DNA from: Kiloniella sp. EL199
Lineage (GTDB): Bacteria > Pseudomonadota > Alphaproteobacteria > Kiloniellales > Kiloniellaceae
NCBI RefSeq assembly: GCF_900313065.1
Contig: NZ_OMPU01000008.1
Span: 186,240-250,239, forward strand
Direction: 5' to 3'
Length of the DNA stretch: 64,000 nt
Shown: positions 51,545 to 60,956 of the stretch, in pieces
Layout: every line of letters starts with the position of its first letter
Numbering within the stretch: position 1 is the first letter of the stretch
Notes under the pieces: model-generated
Seen by the model: only the letters and a program-made list of their open reading frames with translations
What the model was told of the DNA's origin: nothing
Database searches by the model: none
Translations under genes and position numbers: made by a program

Positions 51545-52679
51545 TGCATCTTCTAATGATATAAAGTCGTTCAGTGATATTCTTTCCCCACCAGAAAAAA
51601 TCATCGAAGAAGCGCGTAATGGCCATATGTTTATTCTCGTCGATGATGAAAATCGCGAAAATGAAGGCGATCTGGTTATCCCTGCGCAAATGGCAACCCC
51701 GGAAGCCATTAACTTTATGGCCAAATACGGTCGAGGTCTTATTTGCCTGGCCCTTTGTAAAGAACGTGTCGAAGAGCTTGGCTTGACACTTATGGCGCAA
51801 AAGAACGGGACCCGTCACGAAACTGCTTTCACCGTATCTATCGAAGCGAAAGAGGGGGTTACAACAGGTATTTCTGCGCCTGATAGAGCGCGCACTATTT
51901 CTGTCGCAACTGATCCGTCTGCATCCCCGGATGATATCGTAACGCCTGGGCATGTTTTTCCTCTGGTTGCTCGAGATGGTGGTGTTCTTGTTCGAACAGG
52001 TCACACCGAAGCTGCTGTGGATATTTCCCGTCTTGCAGGGTTAAACCCGTCTGGCGTCATTTGTGAAATCATGAATGATGACGGAACGATGGCACGACGA
52101 GATGATCTCATTGAATTTGCACAAACCCATCAGTTGAAAATTGCAACAATTGCAGACCTGATAGCCTATCGCCGAAAGCATGATCATTTAATCGAAAAAA
52201 CACTCGAAGACACACTGCATTCAAAAATTGCAGGTGAATTCAATATGGCTGTTTACGTTAATAACACAACATACGCCGAACATATCGCCTTATGGAAAGG
52301 GGATATTTCAATGGATGCCCCCTTACTTGTCAGGATGCATGCATTAAACATTCTTGATGATGTATTAATTGACAATCACAGTGGAAAAGCTGGTGATCTT
52401 CACAATTCAATGAAAATGATTGAGCAGGAAAAACGGGGCGTTATTGTTCTTATCCGAGAACCATCCCCCAGAAGCCTTTCCGATGCGATTAAAACGCGAT
52501 TAGGAGAACCCGTCGAAATCAACCATGACCTCAGAGATTACGGGGTTGGTGCACAAATTTTGCTCGATTTAGGGGTACGAAAGATGATTCTACTCACAAA
52601 TGCAGAGAAAAATATTGTTGGGCTTGACGGATACGGGCTTTCTGTAGTTGAACAGCGTCCAATAGTTGAAACCGTATAA
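51537..52679 (+). CDS. ribB: 3,4-dihydroxy-2-butanone 4-phosphate synthase with degenerate GTP cyclohydrolase II domain (RibBX type)
   Basis: 380 residues. The N-terminal DHBP synthase (about 15-215) is intact: [33 protein letters not shown] (quoted [13 protein letters not shown]), [11 protein letters not shown], and GHTEAAVD. The C-terminal half has the GTP cyclohydrolase II outline (ending [14 protein letters not shown]) but lacks the zinc cysteines: the stretch [12 protein letters not shown] has no CDCG-type motif. So only the RibB activity is expected, and a separate ribA must exist elsewhere. The degenerate half is a known alphaproteobacterial form (RibBX). Confidence 0.9.
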   Translation: MANASSNDIKSFSDILSPPEKIIEEARNGHMFILVDDENRENEGDLVIPAQMATPEAINFMAKYGRGLICLALCKERVEELGLTLMAQKNGTRHETAFTVSIEAKEGVTTGISAPDRARTISVATDPSASPDDIVTPGHVFPLVARDGGVLVRTGHTEAAVDISRLAGLNPSGVICEIMNDDGTMARRDDLIEFAQTHQLKIATIADLIAYRRKHDHLIEKTLEDTLHSKIAGEFNMAVYVNNTTYAEHIALWKGDISMDAPLLVRMHALNILDDVLIDNHSGKAGDLHNSMKMIEQEKRGVIVLIREPSPRSLSDAIKTRLGEPVEINHDLRDYGVGAQILLDLGVRKMILLTNAEKNIVGLDGYGLSVVEQRPIVETV

Positions 52680-52732
52680 TCCAGTTGATTTGGATTAGCG
52701 TACGACAGCATAGATTTATTAGGTAGCAAAGA

Positions 52733-53179
52733 ATGACTGACAAACCCCACGTTCTGATTGTTGAAGCACGTTTCTATAGCGCCATTGCTGATGAGATGAA
52801 GAATGCCGCTATTGCTGAGCTTGAAAAAGATGGCTGCAGTTACGAAGTTGTTGCCGTTGCGGGGGCCTTTGAATTGCCTGCCGCAATTAAATTTGGATCA
52901 CAACGCAAGAACGGCCGCCAGTTTGATGGTTATATTGCCCTTGGTTGTGTTATTCGCGGTGAAACAAGCCACTATGATTATGTTTGTGTAGAAAGCGCAA
53001 GGAAGCTTCAGGATCTAGCCGTTGATAGCAATATGGCAATTGGCTATGGTGTTCTGACTGTTGAAAACGAGGCTCAGGCTTGGGCAAGGGCAAGAGCTTC
53101 CGAGAAAAACAAAGGTGGCGCAGTAACACGGGCTTGCCTTGATATGATTGCATTAAAACGCCAGTACGGTGTTGCATAA
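52733..53179 (+). CDS. ribH: 6,7-dimethyl-8-ribityllumazine synthase
   Basis: Joins the DHBP and pyrimidine branches of riboflavin synthesis. 148 residues. IVEARFYSAIADEM, AVAGAFELPAAIK, GCVIRGETSHYDYV (catalytic His region), and AIGYGVLTVENEAQA. Fifty-three bases after ribB and 6 before nusB; the ribD-ribE-ribB-ribH-nusB-thiL order is typical. Confidence 0.97.
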   Translation: MTDKPHVLIVEARFYSAIADEMKNAAIAELEKDGCSYEVVAVAGAFELPAAIKFGSQRKNGRQFDGYIALGCVIRGETSHYDYVCVESARKLQDLAVDSNMAIGYGVLTVENEAQAWARARASEKNKGGAVTRACLDMIALKRQYGVA

Positions 53180-53185
53180 GGATTT

Positions 53186-53668
53186 ATGACCGTGACTGAA
53201 GAAAACACAAAAGCGCCGAACGCGCGCCTGAAAAAGAGTATGGCTCGCCTGGCATTAATACAGGCGCTTTTCCAAATTGAATTCAATCAGGCAAGTTCAA
53301 AGACGGTTTTGGATGAGTTTCTTAACGTGCGCAGAGATGAAGAGGTCGATGGCCTTAACATTGCCACCATGGATCAGAAGCTGTTTATTGAACTATACAA
53401 AGGTATTATTCAAGAGCGGGAACTTTTGGATGATATGTTAGTATCTGTTTTGGATAAATCATGGCCTATTCACAGGCTTGATCCTTTGTTGAAACTGGTA
53501 ATGGTTGCTGGTGCCTATGAGATTCAGCAACGAGTGGAAACACCGGCTAAAGTTATTATCTCTGAATACGTTGACGTTGCACATGCGTTCCTCGGCGATA
53601 AAGAAACTGCCATGGTAAATGGTGTACTGGACCGTTTGGCGCATAGCTTGCGCAAAGATGAGTTTTAA
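53186..53668 (+). CDS. nusB: Transcription antitermination protein NusB
   Basis: Binds boxA RNA with NusE in rRNA antitermination. 160 residues, all-helical. SMARLALIQALFQIE, WPIHRLDPLLKLVMVAGAYEI (quoted RLDPLLKLVMVAGAYE), VIISEYVDVAHAF, and MVNGVLDRLA. Six bases after ribH with AAGGA between. Confidence 0.96.
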   Translation: MTVTEENTKAPNARLKKSMARLALIQALFQIEFNQASSKTVLDEFLNVRRDEEVDGLNIATMDQKLFIELYKGIIQERELLDDMLVSVLDKSWPIHRLDPLLKLVMVAGAYEIQQRVETPAKVIISEYVDVAHAFLGDKETAMVNGVLDRLAHSLRKDEF

Positions 53669-53693
53669 TCGGTTGCAAGACAGGGCTTTTTAA

Positions 53694-54680
53694 GTGGACA
53701 AAACAGAATTTGATCTAATCAAAAGCTACTTTGCACCTCTTACCTGCAATTATCCTGAGGCTTATAACCTTAGAAATGATGCTGCACTTATTAATGAAGG
53801 CTCAGATAGATCCACAGTTGTTACAATGGATACTCTGGTTGAGGGTATCCATTTTTTTTCAACAGATCCTCCAGAAGATATTGCAAGAAAATCCTTGAGG
53901 GTTAATCTCTCTGATCTGGCGGCAATGGGCGCTAACCCCAAAGGATATACGCTTTCCATTTCATACAACACGTCTGTTTCTAGTGAGTGGGTAAAAGCAT
54001 TTACAAAGGGATTAGCGGCAGATCAGGAAATATTTGAATGTCACCTGATTGGTGGCGATACAGTTTCGACACCTGGGCCATTGACGATTGCCCTTACATG
54101 TTTTGGCTCTGTGCCACGTAATAAATGTTTGCACCGAACAACGGGGAGACTGGATGATGATATCTGGGTAAGCGGAACAATCGGAGATTCTGCTGCTGGC
54201 TTAAAGTTGCTTAAAAAAGAAATCAAAACCGAGAATTCTGCTGCTGAAACTTTTTTGGTCAATAGATACAGAATCCCCCAACCGCGAACTTTACTTGGCA
54301 TCGCATTACTCGAACGAGATATCTGCCAAACAGCTCTGGATGTATCTGACGGACTTATTGCAGACATCAACCACATTGCTGAAGGATCCAATCTACAGGC
54401 AAGGATATTTTTATCTGATATACCTTTATCCGATGCCTTTCGCGATGTTTTTCAAGGTGCACTTGACCAAGGCAGGCAGCTTGCCGTGACAGGTGGTGAT
54501 GATTATGAGATATTGTTCACATCCAAATCGAAAAACAGATCTCAAGTTTTTGAATTATCAGAAGAACTAGACATTCCTATCACTCAAATTGGTACCTTGA
54601 CGCAAGGAAATAGAACTTTGCTATTGGATAAAAGCAACAAGGAAATAACTGTTGCAAAAAGCGGTTGGACACATTTTTAA
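53694..54680 (+). CDS. thiL: Thiamine-monophosphate kinase
   Basis: Phosphorylates thiamine phosphate to the cofactor thiamine diphosphate. 328 residues with a GTG start. NDAALINEG, VVTMDTLVEGIHF, NLSDLAAMGANPKG, GGDTVSTPG, DVSDGLIADINHIA, and TGGDDYEILFT match the PurM-like fold. Follows nusB by 25 bases. Its product is used by the pdhA/pdhB enzymes encoded upstream in this window. Confidence 0.95.
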   Translation: MDKTEFDLIKSYFAPLTCNYPEAYNLRNDAALINEGSDRSTVVTMDTLVEGIHFFSTDPPEDIARKSLRVNLSDLAAMGANPKGYTLSISYNTSVSSEWVKAFTKGLAADQEIFECHLIGGDTVSTPGPLTIALTCFGSVPRNKCLHRTTGRLDDDIWVSGTIGDSAAGLKLLKKEIKTENSAAETFLVNRYRIPQPRTLLGIALLERDICQTALDVSDGLIADINHIAEGSNLQARIFLSDIPLSDAFRDVFQGALDQGRQLAVTGGDDYEILFTSKSKNRSQVFELSEELDIPITQIGTLTQGNRTLLLDKSNKEITVAKSGWTHF

Positions 54681-54773
54681 TAATTACATCAATTAATTGA
54701 ATTTGCGTTGTTTAACTTAAACTAAACCTTATTACCCCTATTACATTTTAAGGTTTATTTCACTGGTGACTAA

Positions 54774-55223
54774 ATGAAAAAAATTATCATACTGATCGCA
54801 ATACTATTATTGCTTGGCGGTGGCGGTTTTGCCGGATGGTGGTTTTTTCTCAAAGCACCAGACAGCGAAGAAGTTGTAGAAGAAATCCCAGAGATACCTT
54901 CTGCTTTTCTGGAATTTCCTCCAACAGTAATTCACTTGATAAAAGAAGGTATCGTCACTCATCACGTAACGGTAAAAATAATTATGGAAGTCGCAGAAGG
55001 TGAAGATCTAATTAACGCTGAACGTTGGCAAATTCGTTTGCAAAATGACTTTATGACAGAGCTTCATTCACTTTATTACTATAGGTATTTCACTCAGGAT
55101 GGTTATACGAGTGAAAAAATCACCCAACGCCTGATTGGTGTCGCTGACAAGGTTATGGGGAAGGGTGTTGTACGTAATGTAGAATTATTAGTTGATAGCA
55201 TTACAAAACCTTCAAACAGTTAA
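54774..55223 (+). CDS. FliL-like single-pass membrane protein
   Basis: 149 residues: membrane anchor about 4-26 (KKIIILIAILLLLGGGGFA pattern; quoted ILIAILLLLGGG), a short acidic stretch, then a periplasmic domain of FliL type (FLEFPPTVIHL, HHVTVKIIMEVAE, RLQNDFMTELHSL). FliL stabilises the flagellar motor-stator link, and non-flagellar paralogues exist. No other flagellar gene is nearby, and it follows thiL, so its link to motility is unproven. Confidence 0.7.
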   Translation: MKKIIILIAILLLLGGGGFAGWWFFLKAPDSEEVVEEIPEIPSAFLEFPPTVIHLIKEGIVTHHVTVKIIMEVAEGEDLINAERWQIRLQNDFMTELHSLYYYRYFTQDGYTSEKITQRLIGVADKVMGKGVVRNVELLVDSITKPSNS

Positions 55224-55280
55224 AATTAAAACCTTTAATTAATTTTCTTTCCCCACGAAATAATTCTCTCTTGGAATTAT
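55224..55280 (+). terminator. Two AT-rich hairpins after the FliL-like gene
   Basis: AATTAAA-ACC-TTTAATT followed by AATTTTCTTT (55224-55250), then ATAATTC / GAATTAT with a 7-base loop (55260-55280) followed by CTATTTC. Both are weak, but together they probably end the thiL-fliL-like transcript. Confidence 0.4.
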
Positions 55281-55329
55281 CTATTTCTCCTGTGTATGGT
55301 TGCTTTCAATCAAGTGAGATACTAGGCAT

Positions 55330-56526
55330 ATGTCTGATCGCGACCCGACAAAATCCAATGTAATTTTTCTGGCAATTTGCCAGGCTTTGGGGATGAGCTG
55401 TGGATCAATGCTTATTTCCATGAGTTCGCTGGTCGGAACAACCCTTGCCGAGGATAAATCTTACGGAACCCTGCCTTTATCTCTTCAGTTTTTTGGCATG
55501 ATGGTTTGCGCTTTGCCTATTTCCTATTTCATGAAGCATTATGGCCGTCGGGCAGGGTTTAGTCTTGGTTCTATCTGTGGCGCTCTGTCTGGTTTTTTCT
55601 CTGCGCAAGCTGTTCTTGATAATAATTTAGAGCTCTTTTGTCTTAGCTCCTTTTTGTTTGGTGCTTTTATGTCCACTGTTGCCTATTACCGCTTTGCAGC
55701 TGCGGACACGGCTACAGAAGTTTTCAAGAGCAAAGCCATTTCACTTGTTATGGCTGGTGGCGTGATATCAGCTTTTGCTGGACCTGAACTGGCTAAATGG
55801 TCAAAAGATATAGAGTTTTTTGGCCCAGTTCTGTTTGTTGGTAGTTTTTATGCAATTACAGTGCTTTGTGTGGCAACTTTATTAATCGTACAGTTTTTGA
55901 ATATTCCCAAACTTGCCGTTCACCAAATGAAATCTGGCGGACGCTCAATGTTCACAATAGCCAAACAACCGGTTTTCTTTGTCGCCGTATTGAGCGGTAT
56001 TGTCAGTTACGCCTGTATGAACCTTATCATGAGTATTACACCAGCTGCGATGATTGCCTGTGCCCATCCTTTTGATGCCGCGGCTTTCGTCATTCAATGG
56101 CATGTTTTTGGTATGTACGCTCCATCCTTTTTTACGGGCTCATTGATCAATCGGTTTGGGCTGATCAAAATTCAAATTGCGGGGGTAATGTTAATTGCCT
56201 TGGCTGCATCCATAAATTTGACTGGTATTGAGGTAGAGAACTTCTGGTTTGGGTTGGTTACTCTGGGACTTGGCTGGAATTTCCTCTATGTTGGGGGCAG
56301 CGCGATGCTTACAGAATCATACCGACCAGAAGAAAAGGCGAAGGTTCAAGCCTTTAACGAGCTTTTAGTCTTTGGGGTTGTTGCAACAACCGCCTTCAGT
56401 TCAGGTTTTGTGTTCGATAAATTCGGCTGGATAGCAGTTAACACCCTGGCATTTATACCAGTAGGCATTTTCATCGCTATCCACTTGATATACCGTGGAC
56501 AACTACGCAAAGAAGCGATTGCGTAA
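55330..56526 (+). CDS. MFS transporter
   Basis: 398 residues with about twelve hydrophobic segments and a polar break near 195-215 that fits the central cytosolic loop. KHYGRRAGFSLGS near 65 is the loop 2-3 signature of the major facilitator superfamily, and NRFGLIKIQIAG is the matching second-half loop. Substrate cannot be inferred. Stands alone between the FliL-like gene and bamE. Confidence 0.85.
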   Translation: MSDRDPTKSNVIFLAICQALGMSCGSMLISMSSLVGTTLAEDKSYGTLPLSLQFFGMMVCALPISYFMKHYGRRAGFSLGSICGALSGFFSAQAVLDNNLELFCLSSFLFGAFMSTVAYYRFAAADTATEVFKSKAISLVMAGGVISAFAGPELAKWSKDIEFFGPVLFVGSFYAITVLCVATLLIVQFLNIPKLAVHQMKSGGRSMFTIAKQPVFFVAVLSGIVSYACMNLIMSITPAAMIACAHPFDAAAFVIQWHVFGMYAPSFFTGSLINRFGLIKIQIAGVMLIALAASINLTGIEVENFWFGLVTLGLGWNFLYVGGSAMLTESYRPEEKAKVQAFNELLVFGVVATTAFSSGFVFDKFGWIAVNTLAFIPVGIFIAIHLIYRGQLRKEAIA

Positions 56527-56565
56527 CGCTTAAAAGAGCGTACTGTCGGGTATATGAAATATCTT

Positions 56566-57024
56566 TTACTTTGTCCCTGGCGGTGTAAAACGCCCCAAAT
56601 TGCCTAGCAATTGTTGAAGGATTGTCAGATCTTGACCTTCTGTAGGCGTTTCACGCGTAACCGGGTCAATTACGCGACCGTCTTCCAATGCAAATTGTTG
56701 TGATTCTTCAAGTTTCCCATCTTCGGAGAATTTAACAACCAGAATGCTCCGTTCCAGCACAACTGGATCGTAGAATGCGGTTTTTTCAACTCTTTCCCCA
56801 ACGTAATACCATACCTGATCTTTAAAAGTAGAAAGAGTAGAAGGAGAACCCAGTAGTTCAGCAACATCCCTGCGGCTGGAGACCCCTGTTTCTAATTTAC
56901 TGACTTCTTCAGGATCAGGATAGTTTCCCCGAACATTGACACGGCTTTCGCAAGCACTTAGCGCAACGGGAAAAAGCATTGCAGCCAAAAGGGTCTTGGC
57001 TTTTGAGGAAACTTTATAAGACAT
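56566..57024 (-). CDS. bamE: Outer-membrane assembly lipoprotein BamE (SmpA/OmlA)
   Basis: Component of the BAM complex inserting outer-membrane beta barrels. 152 residues. Lipoprotein signal with lipobox ALSAC, lipidated Cys25. The SmpA/OmlA fold follows: EVSKLETGVSSRRDVAELLGSPS (quoted GVSSRRDVAELLGSPS), VWYYVGERVEKTAF, and VVKFSEDGKLE. Divergent from the bc1 chaperone gene, an arrangement common in alphaproteobacteria. Confidence 0.92.
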   Translation of the reverse strand: MSYKVSSKAKTLLAAMLFPVALSACESRVNVRGNYPDPEEVSKLETGVSSRRDVAELLGSPSTLSTFKDQVWYYVGERVEKTAFYDPVVLERSILVVKFSEDGKLEESQQFALEDGRVIDPVTRETPTEGQDLTILQQLLGNLGRFTPPGTK

Positions 57025-57181
57025 ACCGATATTCTGACCTTATTGATCTAACCATGAATGTTTGGCTATTTAACATAAAGCAAGTTTTTGTTAAACCATA
57101 CGCGTTAAACAGGCACTATACTCGTCTATATACTTTTTTCGAGTCATAAATCCAAGCTGATTATATCAAGGGGTTCAGTAG

Positions 57182-57706
57182 TTGTTCAGGAAGCTTTTTC
57201 GTCGCGATAGCGAATCTGATGCAGTACACGATCTGTATGCCTGTCTTATTGAACAGGCACGTCACAAAGATTTTTATGAGAACCATTCCGTTCCGGACAG
57301 TCTGGACGGACGTTTTGATATGATCACGTTACACATGTTTTTGGTTTTACACAGATTGAAAACCGAGAAAGAGACAACCGAATCATTTTCGCAAAAGCTT
57401 TTTGACCTTATGTTCTATGACATGGACCTCAGCTTGAGAGAAATGGGGGTGGGCGATGTGGGTGTAGGCAAGCGTGTCAAAGCAATGCTGCAAGGTTTCT
57501 ATGGACGGTTAGCGGCCTATGAAGACGCGTTACAGCAAGGGGAAAAATCTCTCGAAGATGCATTAGTGCGTAATCTTTATGGAACAATCGAAGCAGACCA
57601 AACCTCTGTTCAATACATGAGGGAGTATCTTATTGGTCAAATTGAGTGCCTTAAAGAGCAGGATATTGCACAGATAATGTCTGGCAGGATTACATTTTGT
57701 ACTTAG
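57182..57706 (+). CDS. Ubiquinol-cytochrome c chaperone (CBP3 family)
   Basis: 174 residues from a TTG start; no better start lies nearby. Family pattern: LIEQARHKDFYENHSVPDSLDGRFDM (quoted parts RHKDFYENHSVPDS and GRFDM), LFDLMFYDMDLSLREMGVGD (quoted FDLMFYDMDLSLREMG), VGKRVKAMLQGFYGRL. CBP3 proteins aid assembly of the cytochrome bc1 complex, so the organism likely respires through bc1. Followed at 160 bases by yceD. Confidence 0.9.
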   Translation: MFRKLFRRDSESDAVHDLYACLIEQARHKDFYENHSVPDSLDGRFDMITLHMFLVLHRLKTEKETTESFSQKLFDLMFYDMDLSLREMGVGDVGVGKRVKAMLQGFYGRLAAYEDALQQGEKSLEDALVRNLYGTIEADQTSVQYMREYLIGQIECLKEQDIAQIMSGRITFCT

Positions 57707-57865
57707 GATTTGGTATAGCTACCCTGCAATAAAATAAATTGACCCGCGATTTAGCCTCGATTATTGTGCGCGATCTCGAATTTGAGTGTAAATCTGGATT
57801 GTTATTTGTTCATATATACACTTGATAAAGGGCAACATCGTTAAAATATGATCAGGAGTTCAGCA

Positions 57866-58423
57866 ATGGAAACGCCGTGCGAAAATGAGTTTTCGCGTCG
57901 TTATCCCGTTGATAAAATTCAGGCCCGTTCACAGGTTTTAAATTTAAAAGCTAAACCTGAAGAATGTAATGCTGTGGCTAAGAGATTTGATTTAATTGAA
58001 TTAAAGTCGCTTTCCGCAACACTTGAACTTGATCCAAAGGGGAAGGGCTCTTTACTTGATGTTAAAGGTCATTTAAAGGCTGAAGTAACACAATCCTGCA
58101 TTGTATCTGCTGAACCTGTGCCTTCGGTGATAGATGAACCTTTTGAAATAATGTACAGCTTCGAACCAATCCGGGAAACAGCTGAAGAAATCTTGATTGA
58201 TATTGATGCCGAGGATCCGCCTGAACTGGCTGATCCAACAGGGATTGATTTTGGAGAGGCTATTGTTCAGCAGCTAGCTGTTATGTTAGACCCTTATCCG
58301 AGAGCACCAAATTCTACTTGGGATGGCGATTCTGTGGACGAAGCGCCAGATGAAGAAGAAATACAGGAGGCAGCGAAAACAAGCCCGTTTTCTGTATTAA
58401 AAGATCTGCAAATTAAAAAGTAA
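57866..58423 (+). CDS. yceD: YceD/DUF177-family protein
   Basis: 185 residues from the ATG at 57866, which has AGGAG 7 bases upstream; an ATG at 57848 would put that site inside the gene. Core pattern: CNAVAKRFDLIELKSLSATLEL (quoted AKRFDLIELKSLSATLEL), VKGHLKAEVTQSCIVSAEPV (quoted AEVTQSCIVSAEPV), and an acidic C-terminal part with DPYPRAPNS. YceD is tied to 23S rRNA/ribosome assembly and nearly always precedes rpmF, as here. Confidence 0.88.
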   Translation: METPCENEFSRRYPVDKIQARSQVLNLKAKPEECNAVAKRFDLIELKSLSATLELDPKGKGSLLDVKGHLKAEVTQSCIVSAEPVPSVIDEPFEIMYSFEPIRETAEEILIDIDAEDPPELADPTGIDFGEAIVQQLAVMLDPYPRAPNSTWDGDSVDEAPDEEEIQEAAKTSPFSVLKDLQIKK

Positions 58424-58445
58424 GGTATCTTTACCTTAGTTAGGG

Positions 58446-58492
58446 CTTGCCGTGGGCGTAGTTATTCGTTAAGAAGCGGCGAGTTTTTTATT
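58446..58492 (+). terminator. Hairpin plus T-run between yceD and rpmF
   Basis: CTTGCCG / CGGCGAG (7 bp, one G-U) with a 24-base loop, followed directly by TTTTTTATT. The long loop makes the stem less certain. It could partly terminate yceD or attenuate rpmF. Confidence 0.45.
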
Positions 58493-58517
58493 AAAGCTAA
58501 ATGCGAGAGTTAGAGCA

Positions 58518-58697
58518 ATGGCTGTTCCAAAGAGTAAGATTAGTAATTCCCGTCGCGGTCAGCGTCGGTCACACGATGCGCTTCGTGCAAGCGTTTCACA
58601 AGAATGTCCAAACTGTGGTGAGCTGAAGCGCCCACACCATGTTTGCGCTTCATGCGGCACTTATGATGGCCGTGATGTAGCAGAAGCTGAAGCCTAA
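58518..58697 (+). CDS. rpmF: 50S ribosomal protein L32
   Basis: 59 residues read directly from ATG 58518 to TAA 58695-58697: [18 protein letters not shown] opening, then two zinc-binding pairs CPNC and CASC. Alphaproteobacterial start and length. It lies between yceD and plsX, the standard fatty-acid cluster order. Being just under 60 residues it is easily missed by length-filtered gene callers. Confidence 0.97.
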   Translation: MAVPKSKISNSRRGQRRSHDALRASVSQECPNCGELKRPHHVCASCGTYDGRDVAEAEA

Positions 58698-58723
58698 GGC
58701 TTGTCAAAATAGTCTTTTGTGAT

Positions 58724-58757
58724 AGGCCGATCATTGTGATGGTCGGCCTTTCTTTTA
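58724..58757 (+). terminator. Terminator after rpmF
   Basis: AGGCCGA / TCGGCCT arms, with an additional TCA/TGA pairing inside, followed by TTTCTTTTA. It ends 28 bases before the plsX start. Confidence 0.75.
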
Positions 58758-58784
58758 TGGATCAATTTGACAAGCGGGAAACCA

Positions 58785-59831
58785 GTGAGCGCTAGCATAA
58801 CCATAGCCTTAGATGCAATGGGAGGTGATGACGCACCGGATATTGTTGTTCATGGAGCAGAAATTGCTTCACAGCGATATCCTAACGTCAGATTTCTCAT
58901 GTTTGGACGAGAGCAAGAGGTTATGCCTCTGCTGGAGAAGACGACCCGATTAAAAGACGTTGTTGAGTTTATTCATACCGAGGACAAGGTTCTCAGTGAT
59001 GATAAACCTGCCGTGGCCTTACGCTCTGGGCGTAAGTCATCGATGCGCCTTGCCATAAATGCAGTACAGGATGGTCGTGCAGACGGTGTCGTTTCTGCCG
59101 GAAATACCGGTGCTTTGATGGCCATGTCAAAGTTTGTCCTCAAAACACTTCCCGGTGTTGACCGTCCGGCGATTGCTTCTTTTTTTCCGACATTGCGTGG
59201 TGAGTCCCTCATGTTGGATTTGGGGGCTAATCTTAGCTGTGACGCTGATAATTTGGTTGATTTTGCTGTGATGGGCAATGCCTTTGCTCGTTGTGTTCTT
59301 GGTGTGCAGGAACCTTCTGTCGGCATTCTTAATGTTGGATCAGAAGATGTAAAAGGACACGAATACCTTCAAGTCGCAAGTTCTATGTTGCGTAAAGCAG
59401 ATCTACCGGGTGATTTTGTTGGTTTTGTGGAAGGCGATGACATTGGTAAAGGCACTGTTGATGTTATAGTTACAGATGGTTTTACCGGTAATGTTGCGCT
59501 GAAAACAGCCGAAGGTACAGCCAAACTCATTTCAGAATTTTTCAGGCAAACATTTAAAAGCAGTATCTTGGCCAGCCTTGGGTATTTGCTGGCGAGTTCT
59601 GCCCTTAATAAATTAAAGAAACGTGTTGACCCCCGCTTGTATAATGGGGCTATCTTTCTGGGGCTGAACGGAATTGCCGTTAAAAGCCATGGTGGTACAG
59701 ACGCAATTGGATTTGCCAATGCAATCGGTGTTGCTGTTGATATGCGTGATCAGGATATCGTCAAAAAAATCCGTCAAGATTTCGATTCGTTGACACGTGA
59801 ACCGATTAATGAGCAGGCTGGGTTTGAATGA
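58785..59831 (+). CDS. plsX: Phosphate acyltransferase PlsX
   Basis: Makes acyl-phosphate from acyl-ACP for phospholipid synthesis. 348 residues from the GTG at 58785, which has GGGAA upstream; a TTG at 58767 adds six. [16 protein letters not shown] pattern ([10 protein letters not shown]), [40 protein letters not shown], and [15 protein letters not shown] are all present. Overlaps fabH by 4 bases (ATGA). Confidence 0.95.
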   Translation: MSASITIALDAMGGDDAPDIVVHGAEIASQRYPNVRFLMFGREQEVMPLLEKTTRLKDVVEFIHTEDKVLSDDKPAVALRSGRKSSMRLAINAVQDGRADGVVSAGNTGALMAMSKFVLKTLPGVDRPAIASFFPTLRGESLMLDLGANLSCDADNLVDFAVMGNAFARCVLGVQEPSVGILNVGSEDVKGHEYLQVASSMLRKADLPGDFVGFVEGDDIGKGTVDVIVTDGFTGNVALKTAEGTAKLISEFFRQTFKSSILASLGYLLASSALNKLKKRVDPRLYNGAIFLGLNGIAVKSHGGTDAIGFANAIGVAVDMRDQDIVKKIRQDFDSLTREPINEQAGFE

Positions 59832-60802
59832 TAATACGTGCAAATATCAAGGGTTGTGGCTCTTATTTACCAGAGCGTATTCTGACAAATGATCAATTGG
59901 CTGAACGTGTTGATACATCTGATGAATGGGTCCGTCAACGCACAGGAATTCGGCACAGATACATTGCCGGAGATAACGAATTAACATCAGATTTGGCTAC
60001 AAAAGCAGCTTTAGCCGCATTGGAACACGCCAATGTTGATGTTTCTGAAGTTGACCTGATTGTCTGTGCTACCGCTACACCTGACGAAACCTTCCCTGCT
60101 ACGGCAACTGTCGTCCAGAAAAACCTTGGCGTAACCAGAGGCGCAGCTTTTGATTTGCAAGCGGTTTGTAGTGGTTTTGTTTATGGCTTATCTGTTGTCG
60201 ACAGTCTGATTCAAACAGGACAAGCCAAAACAGCATTACTCATTGGCGCAGAAACCTTCTCTCGCATTCTTGATTGGGAAGACCGTTCAACCTGTGTTCT
60301 TTTTGGCGACGGAGCAGGGGCAATTGTCGTTCAGGCCGAAGAAGGTAACGGTGATACAAACGACAGCGGCATCCTAAACACACACATATACGCGGATGGT
60401 CGTTGTCACGATGCCCTATACGTTGATGGTGGACCATCTTCAACTGGTACAACAGGTTTTCTTCGAATGGAAGGCAAAGAAGTTTTCCGACAGGCTGTGA
60501 CAAGAATGCCAGAAGCAATTGATGCGGCACTAAAGAAATCTCAGCTATCACCAGAAGCCATCGACTGGCTCGTTCCTCATCAGGCCAATATCCGTATTAT
60601 TGAAGCAATGGGCAAGAAGCTGAAACTGCCCAAAGAGCGAGTTATCGTTACTGTTGATAAGCACGCAAATACCTCGGCTGCTTCAATACCACTTGCATTG
60701 ACAGAGGCCGTTTATGACGGACGAATTAAACGTGGTGATATGATCATGATGGCAGCTATGGGTGGCGGTTTTACCTGGGGATCTGCTCTTATACGGTGGT
60801 GA
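59828..60802 (+). CDS. fabH: 3-oxoacyl-ACP synthase III
   Basis: Starts fatty-acid chains from acetyl-CoA and malonyl-ACP. 324 residues, thiolase fold. Catalytic triad Cys114 (AVCSGFVYG), His251 (PHQANIRI) and Asn281 (HANTSAAS). [10 protein letters not shown] near 36-45 and [13 protein letters not shown] at the end match the family. Translationally coupled to plsX. Confidence 0.97.
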   Translation: MIIRANIKGCGSYLPERILTNDQLAERVDTSDEWVRQRTGIRHRYIAGDNELTSDLATKAALAALEHANVDVSEVDLIVCATATPDETFPATATVVQKNLGVTRGAAFDLQAVCSGFVYGLSVVDSLIQTGQAKTALLIGAETFSRILDWEDRSTCVLFGDGAGAIVVQAEEGNGDTNDSGILNTHIYADGRCHDALYVDGGPSSTGTTGFLRMEGKEVFRQAVTRMPEAIDAALKKSQLSPEAIDWLVPHQANIRIIEAMGKKLKLPKERVIVTVDKHANTSAASIPLALTEAVYDGRIKRGDMIMMAAMGGGFTWGSALIRW

Positions 60803-60813
60803 TTAGTTTCTAT

Positions 60814-60843
60814 TCGAAATAATGTTATATAACATCTTTTCGA
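60814..60843. promoter_or_regulatory. 30-bp near-perfect palindrome between fabH and ihfA
   Basis: TCGAAA-TA-ATGTTATATAACAT-CT-TTTCGA: a perfect 14-bp centre and perfect 6-bp outer arms separated by two mismatched bases on each side. No T-run follows. It starts 12 bases after the fabH stop. It may be a protein-binding site or an mRNA-end hairpin. Confidence 0.55.
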
Positions 60844-60956
60844 GATAAAACTTGTAATTTCCTGAAAAGTTTAGCAAAATCGCCTTGTATATCATATGAG
60901 TTACTGGTTATTCCGGGAAATTCACATAACGATAACAAGGGGAGTGGAACTTCATT

